A DNA stretch of 35,680 nucleotides from positions 1 to 35,680 of the forward strand of contig JAEOSR010000120.1 of NCBI GenBank assembly GCA_016840285.1, given 5' to 3'. The translations under genes and the position numbers were made by a program. Shown here piece after piece: positions 1-9,130 of this stretch. This DNA is from Candidatus Hodarchaeota archaeon. GTDB lineage: Archaea > Asgardarchaeota > Heimdallarchaeia > Hodarchaeales > Hodarchaeaceae. Under the pieces are notes generated by a model. That model did not search any database. It saw only the letters and a program-made list of their open reading frames with translations, and was not told the origin of the DNA. Every line of letters begins with the position of its first letter. Position 1 is the stretch's first letter.

Positions 1-1168
1 ATGAGAAAAGACGACTCACAAGGCTAAATTAGATGAAAAAGATTTAGAAATAATAAATGCTCTATATAAATATGGATTTGGGTCATCAAGCCGTTTTTTA
101 AGTGAAAAAATAGATATTCCAGATAGAACAATTAGTTACCGTCTGAAATCTCTAAAAGATAAAGGATTATTACGAATATACCCGTTTACAAATGAGAGAC
201 GACTGGGATTAGGAGATTGCATTATTTCGATACAAGAATCAGAGAGATGCAAATCAAGTCACCTGTATAAATTACTAGAGCAAGTTCCTTACTTTTATCT
301 TTTCTCCCCAACATATGGAAGATATAATGGAATATTATGTTTTGCAGTGTATTCTCTTGAGTCAACTCATCCAAAAGAATATTTTGAGAAATTGAGGATA
401 GAAGGATTAATTACTGACTACTGTATATATGAGATCCGGGACCACATTATTAGTGATCCCAAATTGGAGTATTACGATCCTCAAGAGGGAAAATGGACAT
501 GGGACTGGAAGAAATGGGAGGATAAAGCTGAAACAACCTTGGAACAAAAAAATCACTCAGTAGACCTATTTGCTAATCTACATCTTCAAGACAAACCGAT
601 GATCAGTAAATTTGATGAGATAGATATTAGACTCCTTAAAGAGAAAAAATATGGTTTTCACGTCGAAAAAACAATGTTGAATAACAGTGAGCTTGGAAAA
701 AGGCTAAATTTATCTGTATACAAAGTAAGAAAACGAACGCAACGGTTATACGATCAAGGAGTCCTTTTAGGGCCTCTAATGAACTTCTTCATAGTTGGAG
801 AGTATGATATTCACTTTATCTACCTTTTCATCAAAATGGATGATCCCCAAAAGAGTTCGATGGTTTTATCATTATTCTGTGATTTACCATTCCAAGTGGG
901 AATCTTTGTGGAATCGAAATCTACAGCTATTCTCTATTATCGGATGAAAACAAAAGAATTTACTGAATTCCTGAGAAGTTTTGAACTGTTGAAGGTCTAT
1001 TTCCAATCGTACTTTTTCCAAATAGTCCCATTTTATTATAATAATCGTCATCATCTTTATAACGCCTATAGCGAAAACAAAAAATCCTGGGAAACACCAT
1101 TAGAAGATTATCTCGATTTGATAGAAAAATTCAAGCAACAAATGACAACAAAAGTCAGGAGAAAATAA
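1..1168 (+). CDS. Tandem winged-helix transcriptional regulator, 5' end frameshifted
   Basis: Probable DNA-binding regulator with two Lrp/AsnC-like winged helices. The first lies at about nt 30-170 (LDEKDLEIINAL, then a recognition helix PDRTISYRLKSLKDKGLL) and the second at about nt 611-780 (FDEIDIRLL, then YKVRKRTQRLYDQGVL). The frame is open from nt 5 but the first canonical start in it is GTG 347, which would delete the first wHTH, so 347 is unlikely to be the true start. The ATG at nt 1 is in another frame and stops after eight codons. Removing one A from the run at nt 6-9 joins ATG 1 to the main frame and gives an N-terminus starting MRKTTHKAK. I infer a one-base insertion, either an error or a real mutation. 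The next gene starts two bases after the stop, so the pair is probably cotranscribed. The ligand and target are not visible. Confidence 0.75.
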
Positions 1169-1170
1169 GC

Positions 1171-3438
1171 ATGACACTAAGAAAAGGTGGGATATTCACA
1201 ATCCTTGTATTATTTCTATTGGTCATTATATCTGCGAGTCAAAGCTCAAATTTAGATTTGAAAAATTCTTATTCTTCGTTTGAACCTTGTCAAATATTAA
1301 AGAAGCAAATATCTAATTTTACTAACGAGCATGCCACTCTTCTAGGTCATTCTCAACCAGTTTGGGATGCGAAGTTCTCTCCTGATGACTCGTTAATAGC
1401 ATCAGCGGGTCTTGATGGTACCATTATCATCTGGAATGCATCAAACGGTGAGAAAGTACACCTATTAAGACACCAACCAGTTGATCAAGTCAGAGAAATA
1501 TCTTTTTCGCCAAATGGGTCGATACTGGCTTCAAGTGGCCATTATTGGTTTAGAAGTCCTCCTGGATCGGAGAATTGGTCAGTAGAAACACGCCTCCATC
1601 TCTGGGATGTCCCAACAGGGTCATTATTAAAAACAGCAACCCAATTCGAGGCTAGATTTCGGGGCTCTACCTTTTCCCCAGATGGTAAATTACTCGCATT
1701 TGGTGAAAACGCACACAATGGAACCTACTCTGTCAAACTGTGGGATCTAACAAGTAATGAAATCTTATATTTGGGGGATCATGATCAACATAATCAATTT
1801 ATTTTTACATTAGATTTTTCACCAGATGGTACCCTTTTAGCATCTGGGTGTGAGGATGGGACAATAAAACTCTGGAATGTGACTTCTAGAACTTTGATAA
1901 GAACATTAACTGAACATGCAGATGATGTTAGATCAGTCAAATTTTCTCCGAATGGACAGATGTTAGCATCAGCCTGCGATGATACCTCGATTATCCTTTG
2001 GAACGTGTCCTCTGGCTCCGTGATAAGAACATTAACTGGACATAATAGGAAGATCTTTTCAGTAGATTTTTCTAATGACGATAGACTTGTATCAGGAGAA
2101 GGAGAGTATGACGAAGAGCATTTCCCCTCACGGATACACAGTGCTGCTATTAAGATTTGGGACGTTATAACGGGAAATGAAATAGCTTCTTTAACTGGCC
2201 ACCAGAATGTCATTGCCTCTGTCGATTTTTCATCTGATGGAACAAAAATAGTGTCAGGGAGTTGGGATTGGAGAGTGAAACTCTGGGGTGACTATAATCC
2301 AATGACTTCTGGTTATGTTGACGATTGGCCAACCTCAACTCCAGAAGAACAGGGGATGAATTCTACGACATTGAAGGAATTATTTGAATATATAGATACT
2401 TGGTCCGATGCCATTCATGGATTGTGTGTGATGCGTCATGGAGTCATTGTTGCTGAAGGATATTTCAGTAGTGACTATCACCAGTATATCCAAGAAGATA
2501 AACACCAAACTCATTCAGTCACAAAAAGTTTTACTTCTGCTTTAATAGGGATTGCGATTGATCAAGGGTTGATTACAGATGTAAACCAGAGGGTGCTTGA
2601 CTTTTTTCCCGAGATGAATTTTTCAAACGTTGATTCTCGAAAGGAAGCGATGACAATCGAACATCTCTTAACGATGCGAACAGGTCTTGATTGGCCAGAG
2701 ATGGATAGTGGATATTCTGGTGCTGGAGATCTTGCAGACCAGATGTTGCATAGTAATAACAGTGTACAGTACATATTGGATAAACCAATGGTTGCAGATC
2801 CAGGAGAAACATGGGAATATTGTTCTGGAGCTACTCATCTCCTTACGGCCATTATTCAAAGAACTACAGGACAAACAACGCTTGAATTTGCACAAAAAAA
2901 TCTCTTCTCTCCTCTAGGGATTGATCCGAGCGAGGTGATCTGGGATACTGATCGTAATGGGATAAATAGAGGGCATTCCAACCTGTTTCTCTCTCCGAGA
3001 AGTTTAGCCAAATTCGGGTTTTTATACCTCAACGAAGGGATGGTGGATGGATACGAGGTCATCTCGAAAGAATGGGTAGAAAAATCAGTAACAATGGAAT
3101 TTGGCGGCTACGGCTATTGCTGGTGGAATGATTTCTTTGGTCATTTTGCAATGGGACTTAATGGCCACTATATTTATGTATTACCAGAAGAGGACATCGT
3201 GGCATCTTTTACAGAATCTTCTCTTACTTTAAAACTGTTATCACGATACATTATCCCTGCTGTTATCCAATCAGAGAGTTCAGCTATCAGCCAGTCTGAC
3301 AGCTCGATAATGACTCAGTCTGATAGTCTTACAAGTTCTCAGTCGACTTCCTCTGAAACTTCGGGTTTGTCCTTATTATTCCCCACAATGGCATTATTTG
3401 TAATTATAATAACCATTAAAAGGAAAGAAGTGCATTAA
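1171..3438 (+). CDS. Secreted WD40 propeller fused to serine beta-lactamase/esterase domain, membrane-anchored
   Basis: A 755-residue surface protein. Residues 1-25 form a signal peptide or N-terminal helix. Residues about 55-385 hold seven WD40-type repeats (FSPDGTLLASGCEDGTIKLW is a clear one), enough for a complete propeller. Residues about 390-690 are a beta-lactamase-fold serine hydrolase: the SxxK motif is S449-V-T-K452, the second motif is Y550-C-S rather than YxN, and GLNGHY (662-667) sits where class C or EstB-like enzymes have a KTG/HxG strand. A Ser/Gln-rich linker, a single helix near 731-750 and a basic tail (KRKEVH) suggest anchoring with the domains outside the cell. The substrate is unknown; esterase, D-aminopeptidase and beta-lactamase activities all belong to this fold. 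It follows the tandem wHTH gene by two bases, so that regulator may control it. Confidence 0.88.
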   Translation: MTLRKGGIFTILVLFLLVIISASQSSNLDLKNSYSSFEPCQILKKQISNFTNEHATLLGHSQPVWDAKFSPDDSLIASAGLDGTIIIWNASNGEKVHLLRHQPVDQVREISFSPNGSILASSGHYWFRSPPGSENWSVETRLHLWDVPTGSLLKTATQFEARFRGSTFSPDGKLLAFGENAHNGTYSVKLWDLTSNEILYLGDHDQHNQFIFTLDFSPDGTLLASGCEDGTIKLWNVTSRTLIRTLTEHADDVRSVKFSPNGQMLASACDDTSIILWNVSSGSVIRTLTGHNRKIFSVDFSNDDRLVSGEGEYDEEHFPSRIHSAAIKIWDVITGNEIASLTGHQNVIASVDFSSDGTKIVSGSWDWRVKLWGDYNPMTSGYVDDWPTSTPEEQGMNSTTLKELFEYIDTWSDAIHGLCVMRHGVIVAEGYFSSDYHQYIQEDKHQTHSVTKSFTSALIGIAIDQGLITDVNQRVLDFFPEMNFSNVDSRKEAMTIEHLLTMRTGLDWPEMDSGYSGAGDLADQMLHSNNSVQYILDKPMVADPGETWEYCSGATHLLTAIIQRTTGQTTLEFAQKNLFSPLGIDPSEVIWDTDRNGINRGHSNLFLSPRSLAKFGFLYLNEGMVDGYEVISKEWVEKSVTMEFGGYGYCWWNDFFGHFAMGLNGHYIYVLPEEDIVASFTESSLTLKLLSRYIIPAVIQSESSAISQSDSSIMTQSDSLTSSQSTSSETSGLSLLFPTMALFVIIITIKRKEVH

Positions 3439-3460
3439 ACCATTAATCAAGCCATACTCG

Positions 3461-3498
3461 GGTCGAAATGATATCACTAAAAGTTATTAATTTCGACC
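3461..3498. repeat. Perfect 9-bp inverted repeat between genes (possible terminator)
   Basis: GGTCGAAAT (3461-3469) is exactly reverse-complemented by ATTTCGACC (3490-3498), with a 20-base loop. A run of seven T follows at about 3521-3527. It lies 22 bases after the WD40/beta-lactamase stop and 38 bases before the exonuclease start. It could end the upstream transcript or be a protein site; the function is inferred. Confidence 0.5.
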
Positions 3499-3536
3499 TT
3501 AGTTTCATCAGAGCGTCTAGTTTTTTTCTATAAGGA

Positions 3537-4313
3537 ATGTGCCATTTATTGGAACTTCTATCATGGAATGTTAATGGTATCAGAGCCTGTATCAACAAAG
3601 GCTTTATTGATTGGGTGAAACAACGAGACCCAGAGGTCTTATGTCTTCAAGAAACCAAAGCTCATGCAAACCAGGTATTCTTTTCCTTTGATCTCCCTGA
3701 TTATCACATTTATTGGAGTTCAGCAAAAAAGAAAGGATACAGTGGAGTCGTTACTTTTACTAAAATCAAACCAATTTCGACTAAACAAGGACTTGGAGTC
3801 AAAGAGTTTGATATCGAGGGGAGATTTCTCCAATTGGAGTACAAAGATTTCTTTATAATCAACTTGTATTTTCCTAATGCTCAACGTGAATTGAAAAGAC
3901 TTGATTATAAACTGAGATTTAATCAGACACTCCTAACTTATATCAATAAATTAAAAGAGAAGAAAAAAGGAATAATCCTTTGTGGTGATTTTAATGTTGC
4001 CCACAAGGAGATTGATCTCAAAAATCCTAAAGAAAATCAAAAAAATGCGGGATTCTCACCTCAAGAGCGAGTATTTTTTACTGAATTATTGGAAAATGGT
4101 TATATTGATACATTCAGAGAATTTGATCAGTCTTCAGAACAGTATACTTGGTGGACTTACCGTTACAATGCTAGAGCGAGAAATATCGGGTGGCGAATAG
4201 ACTACTTTGTTATTAATCAAGAATTCAGAGAGCGATTGAAATCAGCATTTATATTAAGAGATGTACTGGGATCAGATCATGTACCAGTAGGAATAATCCT
4301 AAATGTTATGTAA
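3537..4313 (+). CDS. xth: Exodeoxyribonuclease III / AP endonuclease
   Basis: Base-excision repair enzyme that incises DNA 5' of abasic sites and has 3'-5' exonuclease and 3'-phosphodiesterase activity; cytoplasmic. The whole EEP-family motif set is present: SWNVNGIRA near the N-terminus, LQETK with the metal-binding Glu at residue 39, GDFNVAHKEIDL, the AP endonuclease signature NIGWRIDYF, and the terminal GSDHVPV with the catalytic Asp-His. The length of 258 residues is normal. The ATG at 3537 touches an AAGGA with no spacer, whereas TTG 3549 would give an N-terminus of M-ELLSWNVNGIRA that fits the usual family start better, so the start could be 3549. It stands alone, with an inverted repeat upstream and about 250 bases without a gene downstream. 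Confidence 0.95.
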   Translation: MCHLLELLSWNVNGIRACINKGFIDWVKQRDPEVLCLQETKAHANQVFFSFDLPDYHIYWSSAKKKGYSGVVTFTKIKPISTKQGLGVKEFDIEGRFLQLEYKDFFIINLYFPNAQRELKRLDYKLRFNQTLLTYINKLKEKKKGIILCGDFNVAHKEIDLKNPKENQKNAGFSPQERVFFTELLENGYIDTFREFDQSSEQYTWWTYRYNARARNIGWRIDYFVINQEFRERLKSAFILRDVLGSDHVPVGIILNVM

Positions 4314-4561
4314 ATTCGCTTGTAAAAGCCCATTACAATCCTTTTTCAATCCGTGCTCAGAACAAAATGAATTAGATGACCAGTTCGAATAATAGGGTAG
4401 CTATATTGTAAAACTTTAAAAGCCTTAGAAACCTTAGATTTTTTATTTGGAGAGATTTTTTTTCTATGTTGTGTTAACATTGACTCTAAAAAAAGAGGAA
4501 AATTGGAGGAAATCTTTTCCTACTTTGTTTTTTAGGATTAATTAATAACACTCTGTGTTTT

Positions 4562-5413
4562 ATGTTCTTTCCTACTGGCTGGAGCCCAACTGTAGTATTT
4601 CTAATTTTTGATTCCATGGTTGTACTCCCAATGCTATTTGCTTTAACCCTGTTTGGGATAGATTCACGTGTAGTTATAGTTAACACCCTTACTGTATATG
4701 GGAGTGGATTAATCCTTCGATTGCCACTGCTTACTAGTTATACTCTCGATTATAATATTCTCCTCTTGATTGGTCTTGTAATCCAATTAATTTTACATGG
4801 TCTGTTGATAAGATTAAGCAAATCATTATTACCATCCTCAATCACTAGTTGGAAATTTAGGTTTGAAAGTCGTGAAACATGGCCACAGGATTCTTTTCGG
4901 ATTATGGCAATAATCAATCCTCTTATTTTCTATTTTTGCGCCTCACAACTAACCTTAAGAATAGGAGGAATCTTTAAAATAACAAATATCATTCCTATGA
5001 TAATTTTATCAATATCAGTTGCTATCTACTTTGTTATTGAAACAAGATTTATTTCCCCTTCAATTGTAAATGATAGTGGCTTGCTATTTTCAATTTTTAC
5101 TGCTTGGTTGTTCACTACCTCATTTCTTGAGTTTATTTATTTCACTACAGCAGCAACGGCATTTTTGAGTATATTGTATGGATTTTGGGTTAATAGGAGA
5201 GAATGGCGGATATTGGGAATCTCGATTATCATGATCAGTTTAATCTATAGTGCGATTTATCTTGCCCAGATTCCTGATGACTTAGTGAAAATTATTGGTT
5301 TCGGAATTTTAGGGATCATATCTGTTGTGATAGCTTTTATATATTCAAAGTTTGCTAAACGATTCATAGATGAAGAATTTCAGAAAAATGAGCAAGAAAA
5401 AATCCCTACATAG
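4562..5413 (+). CDS. Polytopic membrane protein of unknown function
   Basis: I do not recognise the family. The 283 residues are dominated by hydrophobic stretches that would make about six to eight membrane helices: roughly residues 5-30, 35-55, 60-82, 110-130, 140-160, 175-200, 215-232 and 243-260. Two short charged loops are visible (RFESRETWP near 100 and WVNRREWR near 210), and the C-terminus is hydrophilic and charged (FAKRFIDEEFQKNEQEK), probably cytoplasmic. No catalytic or transport signature is evident. ATG 4562 is the first canonical start in an open stretch that runs back to about 4490. A TATA-like AACTTTAAAA lies near 4410. A long inverted repeat follows the gene. Confidence 0.7.
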   Translation: MFFPTGWSPTVVFLIFDSMVVLPMLFALTLFGIDSRVVIVNTLTVYGSGLILRLPLLTSYTLDYNILLLIGLVIQLILHGLLIRLSKSLLPSSITSWKFRFESRETWPQDSFRIMAIINPLIFYFCASQLTLRIGGIFKITNIIPMIILSISVAIYFVIETRFISPSIVNDSGLLFSIFTAWLFTTSFLEFIYFTTAATAFLSILYGFWVNRREWRILGISIIMISLIYSAIYLAQIPDDLVKIIGFGILGIISVVIAFIYSKFAKRFIDEEFQKNEQEKIPT

Positions 5414-5424
5414 CTAATCAAAAC

Positions 5425-5484
5425 GAATAGATTTGTTTTAAGCCTATTTCTCTATTTAGAGAGCTATTTGTTGCAAATCTATTC
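5425..5484. repeat. Perfect 11-bp inverted repeat with nested hairpin
   Basis: GAATAGATTTG (5425-5435) pairs exactly with CAAATCTATTC (5474-5484). Inside the 38-base loop TCTCT-ATTT-AGAGA forms a second small hairpin, so the whole 60-base stretch could fold as one stem-loop on either strand. It fills the gap between the membrane protein (stop 5413) and the nitroreductase (start 5538). It may terminate the upstream transcript or act in a leader; no protein is encoded here. Confidence 0.55.
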
Positions 5485-5537
5485 TATAAAAAGAATTTTG
5501 AGTAGAAGGAATACAAAATATTATAGAGGAATAAACA

Positions 5538-6335
5538 ATGTTAGACCAAAATAAATCAAGCAATGATCTGTTTGAGATTATTAATAATCGAAGATCGATC
5601 CGGAAATTTACTGAAAAACCCATTACAGACGAAATTCTAAATCAAATTTTAGAAGCTGGAATTAAAGCTCCTTTTGCTGCTCAATTATACAGCATTGTAT
5701 ATACACGTGATAAAGAGAAGATGAAGAAGCTAAATATTGGCGCCTATTCAACTACTCAGCTCTTAATGATTTTCTTAGTTGATTTTAGAAAAATTGAGAA
5801 GATAATCGCAGAGAGGAACTATCAATATGATTATGATGACGGGATGCTTTTATGGTTAGGGATTCAAGACGCATCACTAGTAGCAGAAAACGTCATATTA
5901 GCTGCAGATGCACTTGGCCTCGGATCTGTATTATTAGGGGGCGCACCTTTACAAACAGACGTTATAAATGAAGCTTTCAATATTCCCTCTAGAGTTTTCC
6001 CCGTCGTAGGTCTGTGTCTAGGATATCCCGATTATACTGCAGAGACAGATGTGAGACCACGCTACCCCTTAAAGTATACCGCTTTTGAGGATTCTTATCA
6101 AGACCTTTCGGAAAGTGAAATTCAAGAATGTATGAAAAGCATGGATGAAGGGTATATTACCCAAGGTTACTACATTAAATTACAAGCCAAGATTCCTTTA
6201 AAGAAAGGAAAAGATTCAATCGATTATGACAAGTATTCTTGGTCAGAACATCAAAGCAGGAAATATTCCCAGGGAAGCTGGAAGAAAGAAGCTGTGCTTT
6301 CTATTCTTAAGCGACATGGGTTCAATCTTGATTGA
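5538..6335 (+). CDS. Nitroreductase-family flavoprotein
   Basis: FMN-dependent NAD(P)H oxidoreductase of the nitroreductase fold, presumably a cytoplasmic homodimer. The N-terminal FMN phosphate-binding signature NNRRSIRKFTEKPITDEIL (residues about 16-34) and LEAGIKAP are typical, as is the C-terminal half with ADALGLGSVLLGGAP and VVGLCLGYPD. At 265 residues it is longer than minimal nitroreductases; the last 80 or so (charged, with SEHQSRKYSQGSW) form an extra tail. ATG 5538 has GAGGA about seven bases upstream. The downstream membrane protease starts 28 bases after its stop, so cotranscription is possible. The physiological acceptor (quinone, nitro compound, flavin) cannot be read from sequence. 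Confidence 0.92.
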   Translation: MLDQNKSSNDLFEIINNRRSIRKFTEKPITDEILNQILEAGIKAPFAAQLYSIVYTRDKEKMKKLNIGAYSTTQLLMIFLVDFRKIEKIIAERNYQYDYDDGMLLWLGIQDASLVAENVILAADALGLGSVLLGGAPLQTDVINEAFNIPSRVFPVVGLCLGYPDYTAETDVRPRYPLKYTAFEDSYQDLSESEIQECMKSMDEGYITQGYYIKLQAKIPLKKGKDSIDYDKYSWSEHQSRKYSQGSWKKEAVLSILKRHGFNLD

Positions 6336-6363
6336 AAAGGCCTTTCTTTTGGGGACTCTTGAA

Positions 6364-7263
6364 ATGGATAATCAGGATTTTCGTATTATCGCTGATTATG
6401 ACCAGAATGAACTCAAACCCATAGTTTTAATAGCTATGCTATTCATGGGAATTTTTGGATTAATTGTATCAATTCCATTGATAATTCTAAAAAATTCGCT
6501 AAATATCTCATTTCTTTTTCTAGAGTCCCAATTGACTTTCTGGAATATTTTCTTCATTATGATTTCATTTGTCATTGGAATGATCATATTTCATGAATTA
6601 ATTCACGCAATCATGGCTTGGATATTCAATATCCCAACCAAATTTGGTTGGGGAATAATGGGAAACCTTATTCCTTACTTTTCTGTTTCATTAGGAAAAC
6701 CAGTAGATAGATATCGGTACATTTGGATTGGAGTAATGCCCAATATTATAATTAATGTTATCTTAGTCTTTCTCATTTTTTTCACAGAAGCTCAAATAAT
6801 ATACTCCTTTTTTGTAGTTTTATTAATCACACATATCTCAGGTGGCGGGGGAGACGCTGCCCTACTCTATACTGCTTTTAAATATCCATCAACAATTCTG
6901 TTGAAGGATACTGGACTTCAGTTACAAATCCTCTCAAAAGAGGATTTAGAAAAACAACCATTAATAGATCAAGATTCTCCTCTTATGAGAATCTTTCGTG
7001 AAAATCGTGAGATTATGAATTTCTTAGGTTTATTTTTTGTGGTACTCTTCTCGTTAATCGTACTGGCTCCTTTCTTTGAAATAATGCTAATATTTATTTT
7101 GGGTTATAGTCCTAACCTCTTTCTTACTGTAGTTGAAACTTCTGAACAGGGATTCACAATGAGTCCAAATATTGTGACTTGTTTAATTCTCAGTATTATT
7201 CTTACTCCAATAATATGGCTAGTTAAGAAGAAACGGAAAAAAAGATTAGTTTTAAACGATTAG
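6364..7263 (+). CDS. DUF3267-like putative integral-membrane zinc metalloprotease
   Basis: Membrane protein of about 299 residues with a zincin motif inside a helix: H77-E-L-I-H81, within FHELIHAIMAW. A glycine-rich stretch ending in Asp, GGGGD (Asp164), lies where site-2-protease-like enzymes place the third metal ligand. Membrane helices are visible at about residues 18-40, 58-85, 115-150, 215-245 and 270-292. The arrangement fits the DUF3267 putative zincin family, and regulated intramembrane or membrane-surface proteolysis is the natural guess. I chose ATG 6364 because the open frame further upstream overlaps the nitroreductase; ATG 6316 in the same frame would add 16 residues and overlap that gene by 20 bases. 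The substrate is unknown. Confidence 0.75.
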   Translation: MDNQDFRIIADYDQNELKPIVLIAMLFMGIFGLIVSIPLIILKNSLNISFLFLESQLTFWNIFFIMISFVIGMIIFHELIHAIMAWIFNIPTKFGWGIMGNLIPYFSVSLGKPVDRYRYIWIGVMPNIIINVILVFLIFFTEAQIIYSFFVVLLITHISGGGGDAALLYTAFKYPSTILLKDTGLQLQILSKEDLEKQPLIDQDSPLMRIFRENREIMNFLGLFFVVLFSLIVLAPFFEIMLIFILGYSPNLFLTVVETSEQGFTMSPNIVTCLILSIILTPIIWLVKKKRKKRLVLND

Positions 7264-7369
7264 AAGTCATAGTAACAATCTACATTAATATTGGATTAGT
7301 TCCGCAAAGACAATATAAATGAATATTTCTTCGATTGCTTTAGTAAAAAGAAAGATGGATGGTTACAGG

Positions 7370-8524
7370 ATGGTCCAATGCCCTAATTGCAGAGAAACAG
7401 TAGAGATAGGAGATATTTTTTGTTATAAATGTGGATTTAATTTAAGAACAAATTCTATAGTTAAACAAGCCAAGGAAGAGATCGACAGGCAATTAGAATT
7501 AGATACAAATACATTAACAAGATATACACAATTAGAAGAACGAATAGAAAGTTTAAGGAGCATTCCTGACGAATTAGAACAACAACGAGCTTATCTCAGC
7601 CACTTAACCAAATCCTTAGCAGATGCACAAAGGAGGTTGGAAGCCCTTACAGAACAACGTGAGCAAGAGTATCGTGATGTGGAAAAACTCGAGAAAATTA
7701 GTGTCACTTCCTTAGTGGCAAGGGTGAAAGGAACGAAAGATCAACAATTAGAGAAAGAAAAGGTTGAATATCTCACTGTACTTAATAAAGAGGAAGCTGC
7801 ACAAAGAGAATGTCAACAACTGCAAAGTGTCATTACACAAACCCAGTCCCAAGTGCATGAACTAGGAGATTTGATTGATACCAAGAATAAATTAGAAAGA
7901 GAACTTGAAACATTGATTAATCAAGTATGTGAAGGAGTTCCTGATCCTATTGAAGACACAATTGAACAACGATTAACAACTCTTGATAGACAAATAGGAC
8001 CAATTACCAACAATCGTTCACAAATCTTTCGGGCAAAAAACCACTTAGAACACGCAATTTCTGACTTAAATCGTGCATTAGAGTCCCTTCGAAGTGCTTC
8101 GGGGTTCTCAACATGGGATCTTCTTGGAGGGGGATTAATCGCTGATTCAATCAAGCATTCGCGGATGTCAGACGCACGAAATCATGTTCATACTGCCCAC
8201 AGTAACATTCAAAGAGCCATTCAAGAATATCCAGAGATTAGAAATTCTTTGAGTAGTGCTTATGTCGAAGATGTATCTTTTTTTTGGGACGGGTTTATGG
8301 ATAATATCTTCTCGGATATCGCAGCCCGAGATAAAATTCATAGATCAAGGGAGTCGGTTCGTCAAGCATTGCATGATGCTTCCAACGCAAACCGATGGTT
8401 AGAGGACAAAATGAGAAACCTCAATCATCAATTCAACGTTCTAAACAAAAAAATCGAAGTGACAAGAAAGGAACTTTTGGAAGAAAGAAAAAGAATGATC
8501 AATGAAGCAATGAGGAAGAAGTGA
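7370..8524 (+). CDS. N-terminal zinc-ribbon, coiled-coil protein
   Basis: The N-terminus carries a rubredoxin-like zinc ribbon (CPNC, 10 residues, CYKC), followed by about 180 residues of Glu/Gln/Leu-rich coiled coil. A Gly-rich segment (TWDLLGGGLIADSIKH, near 8110-8160) then separates it from a second helical region ending in a basic coiled coil (LEERKRMINEAM). No enzyme motif is visible; a scaffold or envelope-stress-type structural role is possible but not shown. The frame opens at ATG 7319 with alternatives at 7355 and 7370; I prefer 7370 because the ribbon then begins at residue 4, as is usual. Starting at 7319 would give 401 residues. It ends 15 bases before the converging acetyltransferase gene. 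Confidence 0.75.
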   Translation: MVQCPNCRETVEIGDIFCYKCGFNLRTNSIVKQAKEEIDRQLELDTNTLTRYTQLEERIESLRSIPDELEQQRAYLSHLTKSLADAQRRLEALTEQREQEYRDVEKLEKISVTSLVARVKGTKDQQLEKEKVEYLTVLNKEEAAQRECQQLQSVITQTQSQVHELGDLIDTKNKLERELETLINQVCEGVPDPIEDTIEQRLTTLDRQIGPITNNRSQIFRAKNHLEHAISDLNRALESLRSASGFSTWDLLGGGLIADSIKHSRMSDARNHVHTAHSNIQRAIQEYPEIRNSLSSAYVEDVSFFWDGFMDNIFSDIAARDKIHRSRESVRQALHDASNANRWLEDKMRNLNHQFNVLNKKIEVTRKELLEERKRMINEAMRKK

Positions 8525-8539
8525 AGCATTACAAATATC

Positions 8540-9091
8540 CTAACCTTCAGGTATGTTTCTGGTCTTCCATTCTTCCACTAACAAGTCCATCATCAAATCA
8601 TCTAAAAATTTACCGTCGATAAAGTCAGCTTTCCTACGAAGTCCTATTTCACGAAAACCCAGCTTTTTATAGACAGCTATAGCCCGAGTATTATTCGAGA
8701 AAACTCTTAGTTCTAGGCTAATTAAATTGAGGGTTTCAAAACCAAAATTAATGACTAATTCTAACGCTTCTGTTCCCAATCCTTGGTTTCTATATCCAGG
8801 ATTAAAAATTCCGAGACTAATATCTGCTCTCCTACTGATATTGTTAAGAATTTTCAAACGAATATTACCGAAATATTTACCGTTTTCATTAGATGTAATT
8901 GCAAACGTATAGATCCCGCCCTGTTTTCTTTCATTCCAAGTTTTACGAATCCATTCTTTCCCCTCATCTCGCGACATAGGAGTTATTCGGCCACTAAAAT
9001 TCATAAAATAGATGTCATTCCAGTAAACTAATAATTCATCAACGTCATGAAGCTCGAGTCCTCTCAAGGTAACATTTGTTCCAATAATCAT
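8540..9091 (-). CDS. GNAT-family N-acetyltransferase (RimJ/RimL type)
   Basis: Transfers an acetyl group from acetyl-CoA to an amine, possibly a protein N-terminus, polyamine or amino-sugar. The 183 residues contain the N-terminal strand typical of RimJ/RimL-type enzymes (LRGLELHDVDELLVYWND), the acetyl-CoA pyrophosphate loop YRNQGLGTEAL near residue 100, and the C-terminal NNTRAIAVYKKLGFREIG motif. It is the last gene of a minus-strand run after the M55 peptidase and the dimethylarginine hydrolase, 39 bases behind the latter, so it could modify a product of that pathway. The acceptor cannot be assigned from sequence. Confidence 0.9.
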   Translation of the reverse strand: MIIGTNVTLRGLELHDVDELLVYWNDIYFMNFSGRITPMSRDEGKEWIRKTWNERKQGGIYTFAITSNENGKYFGNIRLKILNNISRRADISLGIFNPGYRNQGLGTEALELVINFGFETLNLISLELRVFSNNTRAIAVYKKLGFREIGLRRKADFIDGKFLDDLMMDLLVEEWKTRNIPEG

Positions 9092-9130
9092 GATTGAACC
9101 TTTCTTTAGTATTGATTCTCACAATAGAAG

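Noticed and set aside
1794..2213. Minus-strand open frame of 139 codons inside the WD40 gene
   Set aside because: It is antisense to repetitive WD40 codons, has no domain pattern, and the plus-strand protein is unmistakable.
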